Below are positions 37,865 through 47,179 of a stretch of 64,000 nucleotides of DNA, piece by piece. The stretch lies in the NCBI RefSeq assembly GCF_003945765.1, contig NZ_CP027712.1, positions 3,906,001 through 3,970,000 on the forward strand, read 5' to 3'. The stretch is from Pseudomonas chlororaphis subsp. chlororaphis. GTDB taxonomy: Bacteria > Pseudomonadota > Gammaproteobacteria > Pseudomonadales > Pseudomonadaceae. The position numbers and the translations under genes are program-made. The notes under the pieces are model-generated. The model was not told the DNA's origin. It made no database searches and saw only the letters and a list, made by a program, of their open reading frames with translations. Within the stretch, counting starts at the first letter, position 1; every line of letters starts with the position of its first letter.

Positions 37865-39075
37865 GTAACGATATCCAGCGCCTCAACCAGCGCCTGGCCA
37901 GTGCCCGGCCCTCGGCGACCTACCGCATCATGGACCGGGTGGCGGAACGCCGGGCGCAAGGCGCGCAGATCATCTCGCTGTGCGCCGGCGAGCCGGACTT
38001 CGACACCCCCGAGCACATACGCCAGGCCGCCATCCAGGCCATCGAGAGCGGCCATACCCGCTACACCCAGGTGGCCGGCGTGCGTGCGCTGCGCGAAGCG
38101 GTGGCCGCCAAGTTCCGCGACGAAAACGGCCTGGAAGCAGGCTGGCAGGACAGCATCGTCAGCAATGGCGGCAAGCAAGTGATCTACAACGCCCTGGCCG
38201 CGACCCTGAACGACGGCGATCAAGTGATAGTCCCGGCGCCCTACTGGGTCAGCTACCCGGAGATGGTCCAGTTGTGCGGCGGCACGCCGAACATCGTCAC
38301 CTGCGACGCCGCGAGTGGCTTCAAGCTGACCCCGGCGGCCCTGGCCGCGACAATCAGTCCGCGAACCCGCTGGTTGATCCTCAACTCGCCCTCCAACCCG
38401 ACCGGCGCGGTGTACAGCCGCGACGAGCTCCAGGCCCTGGCCGAGGTGCTGCTGGCCCAGCCGCAGGTGCTGATCCTCGCGGACGACATCTATGAGCACC
38501 TGATCTTCGACGACCAGCCGTTCCATACCCTGGCCCAGGTCGAGCCGCGCCTGGCCGCGCGCACCCTGACCATGAACGGTGTGTCCAAGGCCTATGCCAT
38601 GACCGGCTGGCGCATCGGTTTCGCCACCGGACCGCGCTGGCTACTGGACGCCATGGAGAAACTCCAGGGCCAGCAGACCTCCGGCGCCAGCGCCATTTCC
38701 CAGCAGGCGGCGCTGGCCGCGCTGAGCGGCCCCAAGGATTTCATCCGCCACAGCCGCTCAGTGTTCCAGCGCCGCCGCGACCTGATGGTCGAGCTGCTCA
38801 ACGACACGCCCGGGCTGCACTGCGTCCGGCCGGCCGGGGCGTTCTATGCCTTCGCCAGCTGCGCCGGGCTGATCGGGCGCACCTCGCCCGGCGGGCGTTT
38901 ACTGGCCAGCGACGAGGACGTGGCCCATGCCCTGCTCGAGGAAGACGATGTCGCGGTGGTACATGGCAGCGCCTTTGGCCTGGGCCCCTACATTCGCATC
39001 GCCTATGCCCTGGACGACTCATCGTTGCGCCAGGCCTGCGAGGCCATCCGCCGCTTCTGCGGCGCCGTGCTGTAG
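37861..39075 (+). CDS. Class I/II PLP aminotransferase (AspC-like)
   Basis: 404 residues. PLP-binding Lys in NGVSKAYAMTGWRIGF; NSPSNPTGAVYS and LILADDIYEHLIFD are the cofactor-contacting segments. Fold type I, aspartate aminotransferase subgroup. Last gene of the four-gene overlapping operon; it may make or consume the 2-oxo acid handled by the aldolases (such enzymes yield pyruvate plus a 2-oxo acid). Confidence 0.9.
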   Translation: MSNDIQRLNQRLASARPSATYRIMDRVAERRAQGAQIISLCAGEPDFDTPEHIRQAAIQAIESGHTRYTQVAGVRALREAVAAKFRDENGLEAGWQDSIVSNGGKQVIYNALAATLNDGDQVIVPAPYWVSYPEMVQLCGGTPNIVTCDAASGFKLTPAALAATISPRTRWLILNSPSNPTGAVYSRDELQALAEVLLAQPQVLILADDIYEHLIFDDQPFHTLAQVEPRLAARTLTMNGVSKAYAMTGWRIGFATGPRWLLDAMEKLQGQQTSGASAISQQAALAALSGPKDFIRHSRSVFQRRRDLMVELLNDTPGLHCVRPAGAFYAFASCAGLIGRTSPGGRLLASDEDVAHALLEEDDVAVVHGSAFGLGPYIRIAYALDDSSLRQACEAIRRFCGAVL

Positions 39076-39257
39076 CGTCGCGAAAGCGCCTGCATTGCCC
39101 TTGGGAGTCCCGGCCACACGCCGGGATTTTCCTGTCAACTGCTGCACCACATGCAGCAGTCAAATGCAAGCAGGCCGGATTGTTGATCATGGAGCGTAGC
39201 CCTATCCTCGTTTCCTACACCCAGCTTCCTACCGCAAAGCTTCCAAGGAGATCGAGC

Positions 39258-40232
39258 ATGGTCACCCGCGTACAGCTTCACCAAGTCGGCGCCCCCCAGG
39301 TCCTGCAGTTCGAACAGGCACAAACCCAGGCGCCCGGTGCCGGCGAGGTCTGGCTGGAGCAGACGGCCATCGGCGTCAATCCGCTGGACCTCAGCCAGCG
39401 CAGCGGCGCGGTGCCGGTTGCCCTGCCCTGCGGGCTCGGCCTGGAGGGCGCGGGGCTGGTCAAGGCGATCGGCCCTGGCGTCACCCAGGTCCAGGTGGGC
39501 GACCGCGTCGCCTATGCCACCGGGCCCCTCGGCGCGTATGCCAGCGCCCGCCTGTACCCGGCCGAGCGCCTGGTCAAGCTGCCGCCGGCGCTGGCCTCGG
39601 ACGCCGCCGCGGCGCTGCTGTTCAAGGGCATCACCGCCCAGTACCTGCTCAAGACCACCTACCCCGTCGGCCCTGGCACCCGGGTGCTGATCTATGGCGC
39701 CGCCGGGGCCCTGGGCCAGTTGATGGTGCCTTGGGCCAAGCACCTGGGGGCCACGGTCATCGGCGTCGTCTCCAAGGCGCAAAGCATCGAGCGGGCCCGG
39801 GCCGCCGGTTGCGACGAGGTGCTGGTGTTCGACGCCGCGACCCTCGCCCAACAGGTCGTCGAGGTCACTCAAGGGCACAAGGTCGATGTGGTGTACGACC
39901 CGATCGGCCGGGTGTCCTTCGAAGCCTCCCTCGACAGCCTGCGTCCCCGCGGCCTGCTGGTGTCCTTCGGCGCGGCGTCGGGCGCTCCCCAGGCGGTGCA
40001 GGTCGGCACGCTCAACGCCAAGGGCTCGCTGTTTCTCACCCGCCCGTCCCTCGCCGCCCACACCGCCAGCGCCAGCGAATACCAGATGCGCGCCGCCGAT
40101 GTGCTGGACGCCTTCGCCGCGGGTATCATCCAGCCGCGGATCTGGCAGCGTTACCCCTTGGCCGACGTGGCCCAGGCCCACGCCGACCTGCACGACGGAC
40201 GCGCGCAAGGCGCCATTGTGCTGATACCTTGA
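39258..40232 (+). CDS. Quinone oxidoreductase, zeta-crystallin type
   Basis: 324 residues from the ATG at 39258 (AAGGAG). MDR fold with NADPH site LIYGAAGALGQLMVPWAKHL and the QOR pattern IGVNPLDLSQRSG. No zinc ligands. Reduces quinones with NADPH in the cytosol. A LysR gene follows 58 bp downstream. Confidence 0.9.
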   Translation: MVTRVQLHQVGAPQVLQFEQAQTQAPGAGEVWLEQTAIGVNPLDLSQRSGAVPVALPCGLGLEGAGLVKAIGPGVTQVQVGDRVAYATGPLGAYASARLYPAERLVKLPPALASDAAAALLFKGITAQYLLKTTYPVGPGTRVLIYGAAGALGQLMVPWAKHLGATVIGVVSKAQSIERARAAGCDEVLVFDAATLAQQVVEVTQGHKVDVVYDPIGRVSFEASLDSLRPRGLLVSFGAASGAPQAVQVGTLNAKGSLFLTRPSLAAHTASASEYQMRAADVLDAFAAGIIQPRIWQRYPLADVAQAHADLHDGRAQGAIVLIP

Positions 40233-40290
40233 GGCCGATCCTTTCCGTTCCTTCCGGCCATTTGGCCGCACAACGAGGCAGCCCAGGCAC

Positions 40291-41229
40291 ATGGATCCGT
40301 TCGACAGCCGACAGGCCGATGAACTCGCCACCTTGATGGCGCTCTTCGAGCACGGCTCTTTCGCCGCCGCCGGGCGTGCCTTGCAGCGCCACCCTTCGGT
40401 GCTGTCCAAGCGCCTGGCGGCACTGGAAAGCCGCCTGGGCATCCGCCTGGTGCAACGCACCACCCGGCAATTGCGCTTCACCGACGAAGGCGCGCGGTTA
40501 GTGGAGCGCTTGCGGCAGGCGGCGGGCCTGATCAGCGCAGCCGAACACGAAGCCTCCCAGGGCGCCGCGCAGATCCGCGGGCGCCTGCGCCTGGCCTTGC
40601 CGGCCGCCATGGGCCGGCGCTGGCTCAGCCCGATCCTTGCAGAATTCGCCCTGGCCCATCCCGGGGTGACGCTGGAGACCGAGTATTCGGACCGTTTCGT
40701 CGACATCGTCGGCGAAGGTTTCGACGCGGCGATCCGCATCGGCGAACTGGCCGACAGCCAGCTGGTGGCGCGTAAACTCTGTGCGCACCGGCGCATCCTC
40801 TGCGCGTCGCCCGACTACCTGCAACGCCATGGCGAACCGCGGCTGCCCGCCGATCTTGCCAGCCACAACTGCCTGGGCTTTACCGGCCTGCGTTCCTGGC
40901 CCGACTGGCGGCTGACCCGCCAGGGCCGGCTGGAAACCGTGCGTATCCACGGCACCTTGCAGAGCAACGACAACGAAGCGCTGCTCGCCGCGGCCCGGGC
41001 CGGCGTCGGTATTCTTGCCGGCGGCGACTGGCTGATGAACCAGGACCTCGCCTCGGGGCATCTGGTCCGGGTGCTGCCGCAGTGGCAGCTGGACAGCGAC
41101 TCGGGGATCTTCCTGCTGCGCCCGTCAGCGCGTTTCAGCAGCGCCACCACCCAGGCCTTCAAGCACTGGATCGAGGCGCGCTTTGCCCAGGGCGCGCCCT
41201 GGGAAACGCCGGCCAGGGAAGAGCCGTAG
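40291..41229 (+). CDS. LysR-type transcriptional regulator
   Basis: 312 residues with FAAAGRALQRHPSVLSKRLA helix-turn-helix and a CrgA-like effector domain. It is co-directional with, not divergent from, the quinone oxidoreductase gene. Target unknown. Convergent with the next LysR gene. Confidence 0.9.
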   Translation: MDPFDSRQADELATLMALFEHGSFAAAGRALQRHPSVLSKRLAALESRLGIRLVQRTTRQLRFTDEGARLVERLRQAAGLISAAEHEASQGAAQIRGRLRLALPAAMGRRWLSPILAEFALAHPGVTLETEYSDRFVDIVGEGFDAAIRIGELADSQLVARKLCAHRRILCASPDYLQRHGEPRLPADLASHNCLGFTGLRSWPDWRLTRQGRLETVRIHGTLQSNDNEALLAAARAGVGILAGGDWLMNQDLASGHLVRVLPQWQLDSDSGIFLLRPSARFSSATTQAFKHWIEARFAQGAPWETPAREEP

Positions 41230-41235
41230 CAGCGT

Positions 41236-42129
41236 TTACAGCGAGGCGACGATGAACTCCCGCAGCCATTGATGGGCCGGGTCGCGGTGGCAGCGCTCGT
41301 GCCAGAGCATGGCCATGTCATAACCCGGGACTTCCAGCGGCGGCTCGACCACCTTCAGCGCCGGGTTGTCGCGCACCAGGCGCGACGGCAGCATCGCCAC
41401 CAGGTCGGTGCTCGCCAGCGCCGAGAGGACAAACAGGAAGTGCGGCACCGACAGCACCACCCGGCGTGTCAGGCCCACCTCGCCCAGCGCGCTGTCGGTG
41501 ACACCCTGGAAACCGCCGCCATCGGGCGACACCACCACCTGTTCCAGCTTGGCGAACTGCGCCAGGCTCGGGCGTCGTTGCAGGCGTGGATGGCCCGCGC
41601 GGCCCACCAGCACGTAACGCTCGCTGAACAGCACGCGGCGGCGCAGCCCCGGCGGCGAGTCCTCGCTGGTGTGCAGGGCCAGGTCGATGATGCCCTGCTC
41701 AGCCTGCTGGACCAGACGCCCCGGCTCCAGTTCGAGCACCGCCAGCCGGGTTCCGGGGGCCGCCGCGCGCAAGCCGGCCAGCGCCGGCAGGATCACCGTC
41801 GACTCGCCGTAGTCGGACGCCGACACGCTCCAGGTATTGGCCGCCGCGCCCGGGTCGAACGGGCTGGCCGGCGACACCGCCAGCTCCAATGCTTCCAGCG
41901 CCCGGCGCAACGGCTCGCGCAATTCGTCGGCCCTGGCGGTGGGCCGCATGCCGCGCGGGCCCGGCAGCAACAACGGGTCGCCGAAAATCTCCCGCAGCTT
42001 GGCCAAATGCACGCTGACCGAGGGTTGCGACAGGTTCAGGCGTTGCGCCGCGCGGGTCACGTTGTGCTCGGCGAGCAGCACATCCAGGGTCAGCAGCAGG
42101 TTGATGTCCAAGCGCCTTAAATTATTCAC
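41236..42129 (-). CDS. LysR-type regulator, NodD-like
   Basis: 297 residues, helix-turn-helix in VTRAAQRLNLSQPSVSVHLA, start MNNLRRLDINLLLTLDVLL typical of the NodD/PnbR subgroup. Diverges from the quinone reductase gene, with a perfect inverted repeat in the gap. Confidence 0.9.
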   Translation of the reverse strand: MNNLRRLDINLLLTLDVLLAEHNVTRAAQRLNLSQPSVSVHLAKLREIFGDPLLLPGPRGMRPTARADELREPLRRALEALELAVSPASPFDPGAAANTWSVSASDYGESTVILPALAGLRAAAPGTRLAVLELEPGRLVQQAEQGIIDLALHTSEDSPPGLRRRVLFSERYVLVGRAGHPRLQRRPSLAQFAKLEQVVVSPDGGGFQGVTDSALGEVGLTRRVVLSVPHFLFVLSALASTDLVAMLPSRLVRDNPALKVVEPPLEVPGYDMAMLWHERCHRDPAHQWLREFIVASL

Positions 42130-42142
42130 GACAATACCTGGG

Positions 42143-42166
42143 ATATTGGATATTCATTTCCAATAT
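42143..42166. promoter_or_regulatory. LysR operator candidate
   Basis: ATATTGGA, eight bases, TCCAATAT: a perfect inverted repeat lying 14-50 bp from both divergent starts. Confidence 0.65.
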
Positions 42167-42214
42167 ACCTGGCAGCGACCGATCCTGCTGTCTCCCGACA
42201 TTGGAGACCCTGTG

Positions 42215-42991
42215 ATGAATGTACTGCTGGTGTATGCCCACCCCGAACCCCGCTCCTTGAACGGCTCGCTCAAGGACTTCACGATCAAGCGCCTGGAGGC
42301 CGCCGGCCACGCGGTCCAGGTCTCGGACCTGTATGCGATGAACTGGAAGGCGCCGCTGGATGCCGACGACAGCCTGGGCCGTGCGGACAACAGCCGCTTC
42401 GATCCGTCCCTGGACTCCAAGCGCGCCTTCGAAGAAGGCCTGCAGTCGGCGGACATCGCCCGCGAGCAGGAAAAACTGCTCTGGGCCGACACCGTGCTGC
42501 TGCAATTTCCCCTGTGGTGGTTCTCCATGCCGGCGATTCTCAAGGGCTGGGTGGAACGGGTCTACGCCTATGGTTTTGCCTATGGCGTGGGCGAGCATTC
42601 GGATGCGCGCTGGGGCGACCGCTACGGCGAAGGCACCCTGGCGGGCAAGCGGGCGATGCTGATCGTCAGCGCCGGCGGCTGGGAATCCCACTATGGCCCG
42701 CGGGGCATCAACGGGCCGATGGACGACCTGCTGTTCCCGATCCACCACGGCATCCTCTATTACCCGGGCTTCGACGTGCTGCCGCCCTTCGTGATCTACC
42801 GCACCGGGCGCATCGACGAGGCGCGCTTCGCGGCGATCTGCGACCAGCTCGGGCAGCGCCTCGACCAGCTGCGACAAACCGCGCCCATCGCCTTCCGCCC
42901 ACAGAACGCCGGCGCCTACCGGATCCCGGAGCTTACCTTGCAGCCGGAGATCGCCGCGGACCGCCAGGGCTTTGCCGCCCACCTGCTGTAG
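42215..42991 (+). CDS. NAD(P)H:quinone reductase, flavodoxin fold
   Basis: 258 residues from the ATG at 42215 (GGAG). MNVLLVYAHPEPRSLNGSLK and LLQFPLWWFSMPAILKGWVE match the NQO/MdaB-like family binding FAD or FMN. Catalyses two-electron quinone reduction. Probably regulated by the divergent LysR. Confidence 0.9.
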   Translation: MNVLLVYAHPEPRSLNGSLKDFTIKRLEAAGHAVQVSDLYAMNWKAPLDADDSLGRADNSRFDPSLDSKRAFEEGLQSADIAREQEKLLWADTVLLQFPLWWFSMPAILKGWVERVYAYGFAYGVGEHSDARWGDRYGEGTLAGKRAMLIVSAGGWESHYGPRGINGPMDDLLFPIHHGILYYPGFDVLPPFVIYRTGRIDEARFAAICDQLGQRLDQLRQTAPIAFRPQNAGAYRIPELTLQPEIAADRQGFAAHLL

Positions 42992-43109
42992 CGCCCCTGC
43001 CCGGCTCACTGCCAACCGCCGCCCAGGACCTTGTACCTGCGCCGCCAGAAATCTTGCAGATGCGCGAAGCAGCCCTCGGGAGCGACAACCGCTAAAACGG
43101 CGCAGAGGC

Positions 43110-43703
43110 TCAGGCCCGCGCCTGGACGCTCGGCACCAGCATGCGCACCAGGGAGTCGGCCGTACTGCGCAAACGTTCCGGTTCCTGGTAGATGCGTTCC
43201 ATCACCGCCAGCCCGCGGGTGAAGGTGACCATGACCTGCGCCGCTTCATCCGGCGCCAGGACCAGGTCGCCCCGGATCCGCTCGGCCGACAGCGCAGTGC
43301 TGATGGTCAGTTGCAGGGCGTCCAGCAGCTCGCGCAAGCGTTGCTGGATGCGCGGGCCGATCGCATCGGCGTCGGTGGCCGTCTTGGTGGTCAGGCAGCC
43401 TTTGGCCGGTGTGCCGCTGGTCATGTTGCTGATCGCCACCTGGAAAAACCGTCGTAGCGCGGTCTCGGCGTCCGCGGCCTCGAGGGCCTTGGCGGCGTTG
43501 CCCAGAAAGCGCGTGGCGTAGGCTTCGAACGCCAGCAGGAACAACGCTTCCTTGCCGCCGTAGGCATGGTACAGCGAGCCGCGCTGGACCTCGGCCGCCT
43601 CGGCCAGGTCGGTCATGGAGGTGGACTGCCAGCCCTTGCGCCAGAACACTTCAAGGACCGCCGACAACACTTTTTCTTCGTCAAACTGCCTGACACCCGC
43701 CAT
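43110..43703 (-). CDS. TetR-family repressor
   Basis: 197 residues from the ATG at 43703 (a GTG three codons upstream is possible). Helix-turn-helix TSMTDLAEAAEVQRGSLYHA and a TetR_C domain with GCLTTKTATD. Two matching palindromes lie in the divergent promoter region, so it likely represses itself and the 43947 operon. Confidence 0.9.
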   Translation of the reverse strand: MAGVRQFDEEKVLSAVLEVFWRKGWQSTSMTDLAEAAEVQRGSLYHAYGGKEALFLLAFEAYATRFLGNAAKALEAADAETALRRFFQVAISNMTSGTPAKGCLTTKTATDADAIGPRIQQRLRELLDALQLTISTALSAERIRGDLVLAPDEAAQVMVTFTRGLAVMERIYQEPERLRSTADSLVRMLVPSVQARA

Positions 43704-43726
43704 AAAAATCACTGCTCACATAATTG

Positions 43727-43742
43727 TTGACAACGTTGTCAA
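43727..43742. promoter_or_regulatory. TetR operator 1
   Basis: TTGACAACGTTGTCAA, a perfect 16-bp palindrome that includes a consensus -35 hexamer. Confidence 0.8.
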
Positions 43743-43762
43743 AGATACCAACACTGCGATCT

Positions 43763-43778
43763 TTGACAGCCTTGTCAA
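43763..43778. promoter_or_regulatory. TetR operator 2
   Basis: TTGACAGCCTTGTCAA, the same palindrome with one imperfect central pair, 20 bp from operator 1. Confidence 0.75.
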
Positions 43779-43946
43779 TCATAGCCGATAGGCGCTGTCC
43801 GGTAAGCATGCTTGATGTACTGGTCCACGACTTTCGTTCCGCGCCACGGAAGGAAGTCGGCTTCACCTGCGCAGTCACGCCCGGTAACAGCGGTCGTGGG
43901 CGCGAGCGGTTTTCTCTTTTTACGTCAGGAAAAAGGAGTCTTCGAA

Positions 43947-44975
43947 ATGGTTTCGAACAGTCGTATCCAGTATGGCTACATCAATGTCATCGAGCCCTCC
44001 GAGCACAAGGGCGAGCTCACCCGCGACAAGGTCGAGCGCTTCACCGAGGGGTTCAGCAAACCGGCCCTGCTGCGCAAACTCGCGCCTATCGGCGAGGAGT
44101 TCTCGCAACGGGCATTCTTCGATCAGGTCGGCTCGGGGAAAAACCTGCAATGGCGGGTCAAGTCCGGCGACCAGCCGGTGTCGATGCGCGACGAGAACGG
44201 CGCCTCGGACTACAACTACGTCACCGGTCGCGTCGGCACCGGGCAGGAATTCCTCGACGACATCTTCACCCACAACCTCGACGTCTACTCGCACCTGGGC
44301 ACCATTTCCTCGAGCTACAACGACCCCTACGAGTGGGGCAAGGACGCCTTCAACCTGGTCAAGCAGCAGGTTTTCAGCAAACCCTGGTTCAACATCGACG
44401 CCTGGAAAGTCACCGGCCACATGTTCCTCGGCTACAGCACCCAGGAATACGGCGAGCCGGCCCGCGGCGCGGTGGGCAGCGACTGGCACATTTTCCCGAC
44501 CCTGAATATTTTCGTGATGATCGCCGGCACCAAGAAGTGGAGCACCCGCCCACCGCAGCTGGGCGACCAGTTCCGCGACTACGACCTGATGTTCGAAACC
44601 AGCAGCGGCCGCGAGGCGCCAGGCGGCGACTACGAGGCCGACACCGTCTACGTCGAGCCGGGCGACGTGCTGATCAACCCGCCCTTCGAATGGCACAAGG
44701 TGCTCAATGCCCGTGGCCTGAGCATCGGCGCGGCGTTCCGGGTGATCGACATCGACTACCTGGACAAGTTGGAGAATCGCCGCAACCTGGACCTCTCCAA
44801 GGTCGCCCATGACAACGGCCACTTCGCCGAGACCGAGGAGCTGGCGCACTTCCTCACCAGCGTCAACTACGCCTCGCGCCACATCAACCGGGCGCAGATG
44901 CTGCTCAACGACATCGAGTACGCCTACCTGCGCAAGCGCGGCAACGCCGGCTCGGTGAAGATCGGCCACCGCTAG
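43947..44975 (+). CDS. JmjC/cupin-8-like protein with altered iron site
   Basis: 342 residues from the ATG at 43947 (AAAAAGGAG). The core DWHIFPTLNIFVMIAGTKKW, PP, GDVLINPPFEWHKVLN and SIGAAFR is that of JmjC-like 2OG oxygenases. The usual HxD is here His181-Ile-Phe183; Asp179 lies two before instead. The distal His250 is kept. It may be a modified oxygenase or a non-enzymatic sensor. First gene of a TetR-controlled run with transporter, GST, thioesterase, antiporter and hydratase genes. Confidence 0.75.
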   Translation: MVSNSRIQYGYINVIEPSEHKGELTRDKVERFTEGFSKPALLRKLAPIGEEFSQRAFFDQVGSGKNLQWRVKSGDQPVSMRDENGASDYNYVTGRVGTGQEFLDDIFTHNLDVYSHLGTISSSYNDPYEWGKDAFNLVKQQVFSKPWFNIDAWKVTGHMFLGYSTQEYGEPARGAVGSDWHIFPTLNIFVMIAGTKKWSTRPPQLGDQFRDYDLMFETSSGREAPGGDYEADTVYVEPGDVLINPPFEWHKVLNARGLSIGAAFRVIDIDYLDKLENRRNLDLSKVAHDNGHFAETEELAHFLTSVNYASRHINRAQMLLNDIEYAYLRKRGNAGSVKIGHR

Positions 44976-45004
44976 CCCCGGGACGCCGCAGCGAGGACCC
45001 GCTC

Positions 45005-45949
45005 ATGACGCTCACCGTCAGTCCCGAACAGCGCTGGGCCGGCATTCTGTGCGGCCTCGCCGCGGCCTTGATCTGGGGCGCGTTCCCGGTGGTCACCCGG
45101 CTGGGGCTGACGCGCACGCCGCTGGATGCCTACGACATCACCTGCATCCGCTACAGCGTCTCGGGGCTAATCCTGCTGCCCTACCTGCTCCGCCATGGCC
45201 GCCGGGGCCTGAGCTGGACGAGCATCGGCCTGATGGTCGTCGGCATCGGCGCGCCGTACATGCTGGTGGTGGCCCAGGGGCTGGCCCTGGCCCCGGTGGA
45301 GCTGTTCGCGGTGGTGACTCCCGGCAGCATGATCCTGTTGTCGATCCTGATCAGCGCGCGGCTGTTCGGCACCCGCCTGGGCGCCCGGGCGAACGCCGGC
45401 ACCGCGCTGATCATCGGCGGCGTGCTGCTGGCCGGCTGGCACAGTTTCGCCGGGGCCCAGGCCTCGCCCTACGCCTACCTGATGTTCCTGCTCGGCGGCC
45501 TGCTGTGGGCGATCTATACCCTGGTGTCGAAATGGTCCGGCAGCGCCGCGCTGCACGCCACCGCGATCGTCTCGGTGTGCTCGATGGTCCTGTACCTGCC
45601 GCCCTACCTGGGCAGCCGCGGGCTGCGGATCCTCCAGGCACCGCTCTGGGATATCGGCATTCAGGTGGTCTACCAGGGCCTGCTGGTGTCGACGGTGGCG
45701 TTGTTCTTCTACAGCCGCTCGGTCCAGTTGCTCGGTGCTGCGCTCGGTTCCACCTTCGCCGCGCTGGTGCCGGGCACGGCCATGGTGCTGGCCGCCCTGC
45801 TACTCGGCGAGCGCGCGGACAACACTGCCATCGCCGGCTTGCTGGTGGTGACCGCCGGCATGCTCCTGACCCTGCTGCCGCAACGCCCGCGCCCGCTGCC
45901 GGGCGCCATCGGCCAGCCGACGCCCAGGCCACCAGGACCCACGCCATGA
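45005..45949 (+). CDS. EamA/DMT-family exporter
   Basis: 314 residues, ten predicted membrane helices in two EamA repeats; GLAAALIWGAFPVVTRLGLT opens the first and FLLGGLLWAIYTLVSKWSG the second. Such proteins export small metabolites or amino acids. Overlaps the GST reading frame region (ATGA) and sits in the TetR operon. Confidence 0.88.
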   Translation: MTLTVSPEQRWAGILCGLAAALIWGAFPVVTRLGLTRTPLDAYDITCIRYSVSGLILLPYLLRHGRRGLSWTSIGLMVVGIGAPYMLVVAQGLALAPVELFAVVTPGSMILLSILISARLFGTRLGARANAGTALIIGGVLLAGWHSFAGAQASPYAYLMFLLGGLLWAIYTLVSKWSGSAALHATAIVSVCSMVLYLPPYLGSRGLRILQAPLWDIGIQVVYQGLLVSTVALFFYSRSVQLLGAALGSTFAALVPGTAMVLAALLLGERADNTAIAGLLVVTAGMLLTLLPQRPRPLPGAIGQPTPRPPGPTP

Positions 45950-46002
45950 ACGACCTGCATGAGCGGACAGCCGCCACTGTCCACAACCAAGGAAAACCCA
46001 GT

Positions 46003-46734
46003 ATGAGCAGCGCACCCCTGACCCTCTACGAACTGGCCGGCGCCGACCCGGACCTGCGCTTCAGCCCGCACTGCTGGAAGACCCGCATGGCCTTGGCCCA
46101 CAAGGGGCTGCAAAGCCAGCGCATCGCCTGGCGTTTCAGCGACAAGGCGCGCATCGCCTTCTCCCGACAAGGCGCGGTTCCGGTGCTGGTGGATGGCGAC
46201 CAGAGCATCAGCGACTCCTGGCGCATCGCCCTGCATCTGGAGCAGCGTTACCCCGAACGCCCGTCCCTGTTCGGCGGCCGCGAGGCCATCGCGCTGTCGG
46301 CCTTCGTCAACCGCTGGGCCGACAGCATGCTGCTGCCCGCCGTGGCCCGGGTGATCCTGCTGGATGTCTACGCACAACTGGCCGCCGAGGACCGGGCCTA
46401 TTTCCGCAGCTCCCGCGAAGCGCACTTCGGCACCTCGCTGGAACAGCTGGTGGCCCCCCAGGCCCAGCATCTGGAACAGTTGCGCCAGGTCCTGACCCCG
46501 CTTCGCCAGACCCTCAAGGGCCAGCCCTTCCTGGCCGGCGAAGCCCCGGCCTACGCCGACTATTGTGTATTCGGCATGTTCATGTGGGCGCGCTGCACCA
46601 GCGGCGAAGAACTGCTGGCCCCCAACGACGCCCTGCATGCCTGGCGCGAACGCCTGCTGGACGCCTTTGGCGGGCTGGCGCGCGCGGCCACCCTGGCCAC
46701 CCCCCTCAAGACTGGAGCACACCATGTCCAATGA
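46003..46734 (+). CDS. Glutathione S-transferase family protein, LigE/F-like
   Basis: 243 residues from the ATG at 46003 with AAGGA upstream; an ATG at 45946 would add 19 residues and overlap the exporter stop. Thioredoxin-like N-terminal domain LTLYELAGADPDLRFSPHCW resembles beta-etherase-type GSTs, followed by an all-helical domain. Probably conjugates or cleaves the operon's substrate. Overlaps the thioesterase start by 11 bp. Confidence 0.85.
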   Translation: MSSAPLTLYELAGADPDLRFSPHCWKTRMALAHKGLQSQRIAWRFSDKARIAFSRQGAVPVLVDGDQSISDSWRIALHLEQRYPERPSLFGGREAIALSAFVNRWADSMLLPAVARVILLDVYAQLAAEDRAYFRSSREAHFGTSLEQLVAPQAQHLEQLRQVLTPLRQTLKGQPFLAGEAPAYADYCVFGMFMWARCTSGEELLAPNDALHAWRERLLDAFGGLARAATLATPLKTGAHHVQ

Positions 46735-47167
46735 TCCCGCCCTGCACGACTTCGCCGTCCGTTCCTCGGACAAGATCCGCTACGCCGATACCGACCGCCA
46801 GGGCCATGTGAACAACGCGGTATTCGCCACCTTCCTCGAAACCGGGCGGGTGGAGATCATCTACGACCCCCACGCGCCGCTCGCCGAACCCGGCAGTGAA
46901 TTTGTCATCGCGCGCCTGGAGCTCGACCTGCGCGCCGAACTGCGCTGGCCCGGCACGGTGCAGATCGGCACCCGGGTCGCGACCCTCGGCAAAAGCTCGA
47001 TGACCCTGGAGCAGGCGCTGTTCCAGGACGGCCGCTGCGCGGCCCTGGCCAGCACCGTGATCGTGCAGATCGATGCCCAGAGCCGGCGCTCGAAACCCTT
47101 TGGTGAAACGGCGCGGCGCCGCTTGGGCGCCCTGACCACGGCCGCGGAGTCGTTCGCGGAAAAATAG
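46724..47167 (+). CDS. Acyl-CoA thioesterase, hot-dog fold (YbgC/FadM type)
   Basis: 147 residues. The motif KIRYADTDRQGHVNNAVFAT is the 4-hydroxybenzoyl-CoA thioesterase signature with the catalytic Asp. Hydrolyses acyl-CoA to acid and CoA. Confidence 0.88.
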   Translation: MSNDPALHDFAVRSSDKIRYADTDRQGHVNNAVFATFLETGRVEIIYDPHAPLAEPGSEFVIARLELDLRAELRWPGTVQIGTRVATLGKSSMTLEQALFQDGRCAALASTVIVQIDAQSRRSKPFGETARRRLGALTTAAESFAEK

Positions 47168-47179
47168 GCGGAGGACGCC

